A stretch of 6,984 nucleotides of DNA from Accumulibacter sp. (GTDB lineage Bacteria > Pseudomonadota > Gammaproteobacteria > Burkholderiales > Rhodocyclaceae): NCBI GenBank assembly GCA_031274075.1, contig JAISQQ010000041.1, positions 1 to 6,984 on the forward strand, given 5' to 3'. The translations under genes were made by a program, and so were the position numbers. Below the pieces are notes generated by a model. That model had not been told where the DNA came from. It saw only the letters and a list, made by a program, of their open reading frames with translations, and did no database searches. Below are positions 5,977-6,984 of this stretch, piece by piece. How positions within the stretch are numbered: the first letter of the stretch is position 1; every line of letters starts with the position of its first letter.

Positions 5977-6984
5977 ACGGCTGGCGAGGCATGGAAACGC
6001 CGTGTCCGAAGGGAAGCCAGGGGGCCGCGCTGCTGGTCATGCTGCTGGTGATGGTGCTGGCGTTCGGCAGCGTACTGCTGACTTCGCTCGCCGGGAACAA
6101 TCCTGAAACCGAGCGCCGGCGAAGAACGCTCGAAACGCTGGCGCAGGCCAAACAGGCGCTCATCGCCTGGGCGGTGCTGCAAGGGGATACCGGCACGGAC
6201 AGCCATCACCGTCCGGGAACATTGCCTTGCCCCGACCGGAATTTTTTTGGCGAGGCCGCCTCGGGCAACGCTTCGGGAAGCTGCTCCAGCGGCGGCGAAA
6301 CGTCCATCGGACGTTTGCCCTGGAAGTCGCTGGGCATGGAAAAACTGCGCGACGCCCATGGAGAACCCCTGTGGTACGCCGTCAGCGACAGCTTTCGCAA
6401 CCCGAACCTGAACAGCCAGGCGATCAACAGCGACAGCAAAGGCACACTCCTGTTGTACGCCGCCGACGGCACGCTGCTGACTCCCGCCGGCGAGGAACTG
6501 GCCGCCGTCATCTTCGCTCCCGGCCCGCCCTTGCCGGGCCAGGACAGGAAGATCCCGCCCGACAACACGGCGTCGGACTATCTCGATGTCTTCGCGGGAA
6601 AAAACAACGCCAGGGCGGCGGGGCCGTTCGTCCAGGGGCCGGTCAAGGACGGCTCCGGCCATCTTGCCGTGAATGATTTCGTCATCGGCGTTTCCGTGCG
6701 GGAACTCGTCGCCGCGCTGGAGAAACGCGCCCTGAACCAGGCGCAAAAGGCGCTGAAAGAATACTTCGCGGACAACGGGAATTATCCGCACCCGGCGCCT
6801 TCCGACGCGGCGGACTGCGCGTCCCGCATAGGCAACGTGAAAGCCTCGCCCATACCGCCCTGCGCCAGCGACAGCGCCACGTGTTCTGGCCGCTTGCCGG
6901 AAGACGCGCTCGCTCCCTACCTCGACCCCGATGCTTCGTGGTTTCTGCAAAACGGCTGGGGCCGCGTCTTGATCTACGCCATCG
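5973..6984 (+). CDS. Large prepilin-like protein with two related modules, C-terminus outside window
   Basis: The frame is open for 337 codons to the window edge. ATG 5973 overlaps the previous stop as ATGA and has AAAGG at 5959-5963. After a 17-residue basic/polar leader comes a hydrophobic helix (about 18-41, AALLVMLLVMVLAFGSVLLT) that resembles type IV prepilin or PilX/MshP-like N-termini, with G17 as a possible prepilin-peptidase site. The conserved Glu at mature position 5 is absent (V22). A long helix follows (52-69), then the motifs RPGTLPCPD (80-88), IGRLPWKSLG (112-121), GEPLWYAVSDSF (130-141) and AVIFAPG (178-184). From about 245 the pattern starts again in weaker form: a helix, a cysteine cluster (C282, C297, C304), GRLP (306-309) and GWGRVLIYAI (328-337). 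C86/C104 may pair. It would be a minor pilin, tip protein or pseudopilin-like component. I recall similar unnamed proteins in betaproteobacterial pilus loci but cannot confirm a named family. Codon use is somewhat less GC-biased than in its neighbours. Confidence 0.82.
   Translation, partial: MNGWRGMETPCPKGSQGAALLVMLLVMVLAFGSVLLTSLAGNNPETERRRRTLETLAQAKQALIAWAVLQGDTGTDSHHRPGTLPCPDRNFFGEAASGNASGSCSSGGETSIGRLPWKSLGMEKLRDAHGEPLWYAVSDSFRNPNLNSQAINSDSKGTLLLYAADGTLLTPAGEELAAVIFAPGPPLPGQDRKIPPDNTASDYLDVFAGKNNARAAGPFVQGPVKDGSGHLAVNDFVIGVSVRELVAALEKRALNQAQKALKEYFADNGNYPHPAPSDAADCASRIGNVKASPIPPCASDSATCSGRLPEDALAPYLDPDASWFLQNGWGRVLIYAI

Noticed and set aside
5793..6950. Open frame of about 385 codons on the minus strand opposite the MshK-like and prepilin-like genes
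   Set aside because: The product has no domain or membrane pattern, while the plus-strand reading gives a signal-peptide protein and a prepilin-like protein with motif order and coupled starts.

Overview
The window is compact, GC-rich bacterial DNA in which every supported gene lies on the plus strand. It is part of a type IV pilus / type II secretion-like locus that most resembles the MSHA (mannose-sensitive haemagglutinin) pilus biogenesis cluster. The high GC, strong G/C preference at third codon positions, the MSHA-type gene set, and an intergenic inverted repeat of the form ATTCCGG...CCGGAAT suggest a betaproteobacterium, perhaps Rhodocyclales-like. The taxonomic call is inference, because no rRNA or other marker gene is present.

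Layout. Positions 1-183 are the C-terminal end of a tetratricopeptide-repeat protein (MshN-like by context). Positions 222-1922 encode an intact secretion/extension ATPase of the GspE/PilB/MshE family, with an N-terminal MshEN domain of the kind that binds cyclic di-GMP. Positions 1925-3124 encode the polytopic platform protein (GspF/PilC/MshG). A 175-base gap (3125-3299) follows and contains a hairpin-rich inverted repeat. Then come four tightly coupled genes: a bitopic PilM-PilN/GspL-like protein (3300-4865), a small PilO/GspM/MshJ-like protein (4862-5470), a secreted or periplasmic PilP/GspC/MshK-like protein (5467-5976), and a large prepilin-like protein that runs off the window (5973-6984). 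These four genes overlap one another by 4 bases (GTGA, ATGA, ATGA).

Working model. The ATPase drives assembly through the platform protein, probably under c-di-GMP control. The three genes after the gap would build the inner-membrane/periplasmic alignment complex linking the motor to the outer-membrane secretin, which is not in this window. The last gene appears to encode a large minor-pilin-like protein with two related modules. The most notable points are the uncharacterised-looking two-module prepilin-like protein, the in-frame 9-base minisatellite inside the PilM-like domain, the position of the alignment-complex genes after the platform gene, and a c-di-GMP motif whose second copy departs from consensus. 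No RNA gene, CRISPR array, insertion sequence or convincing terminator was seen.
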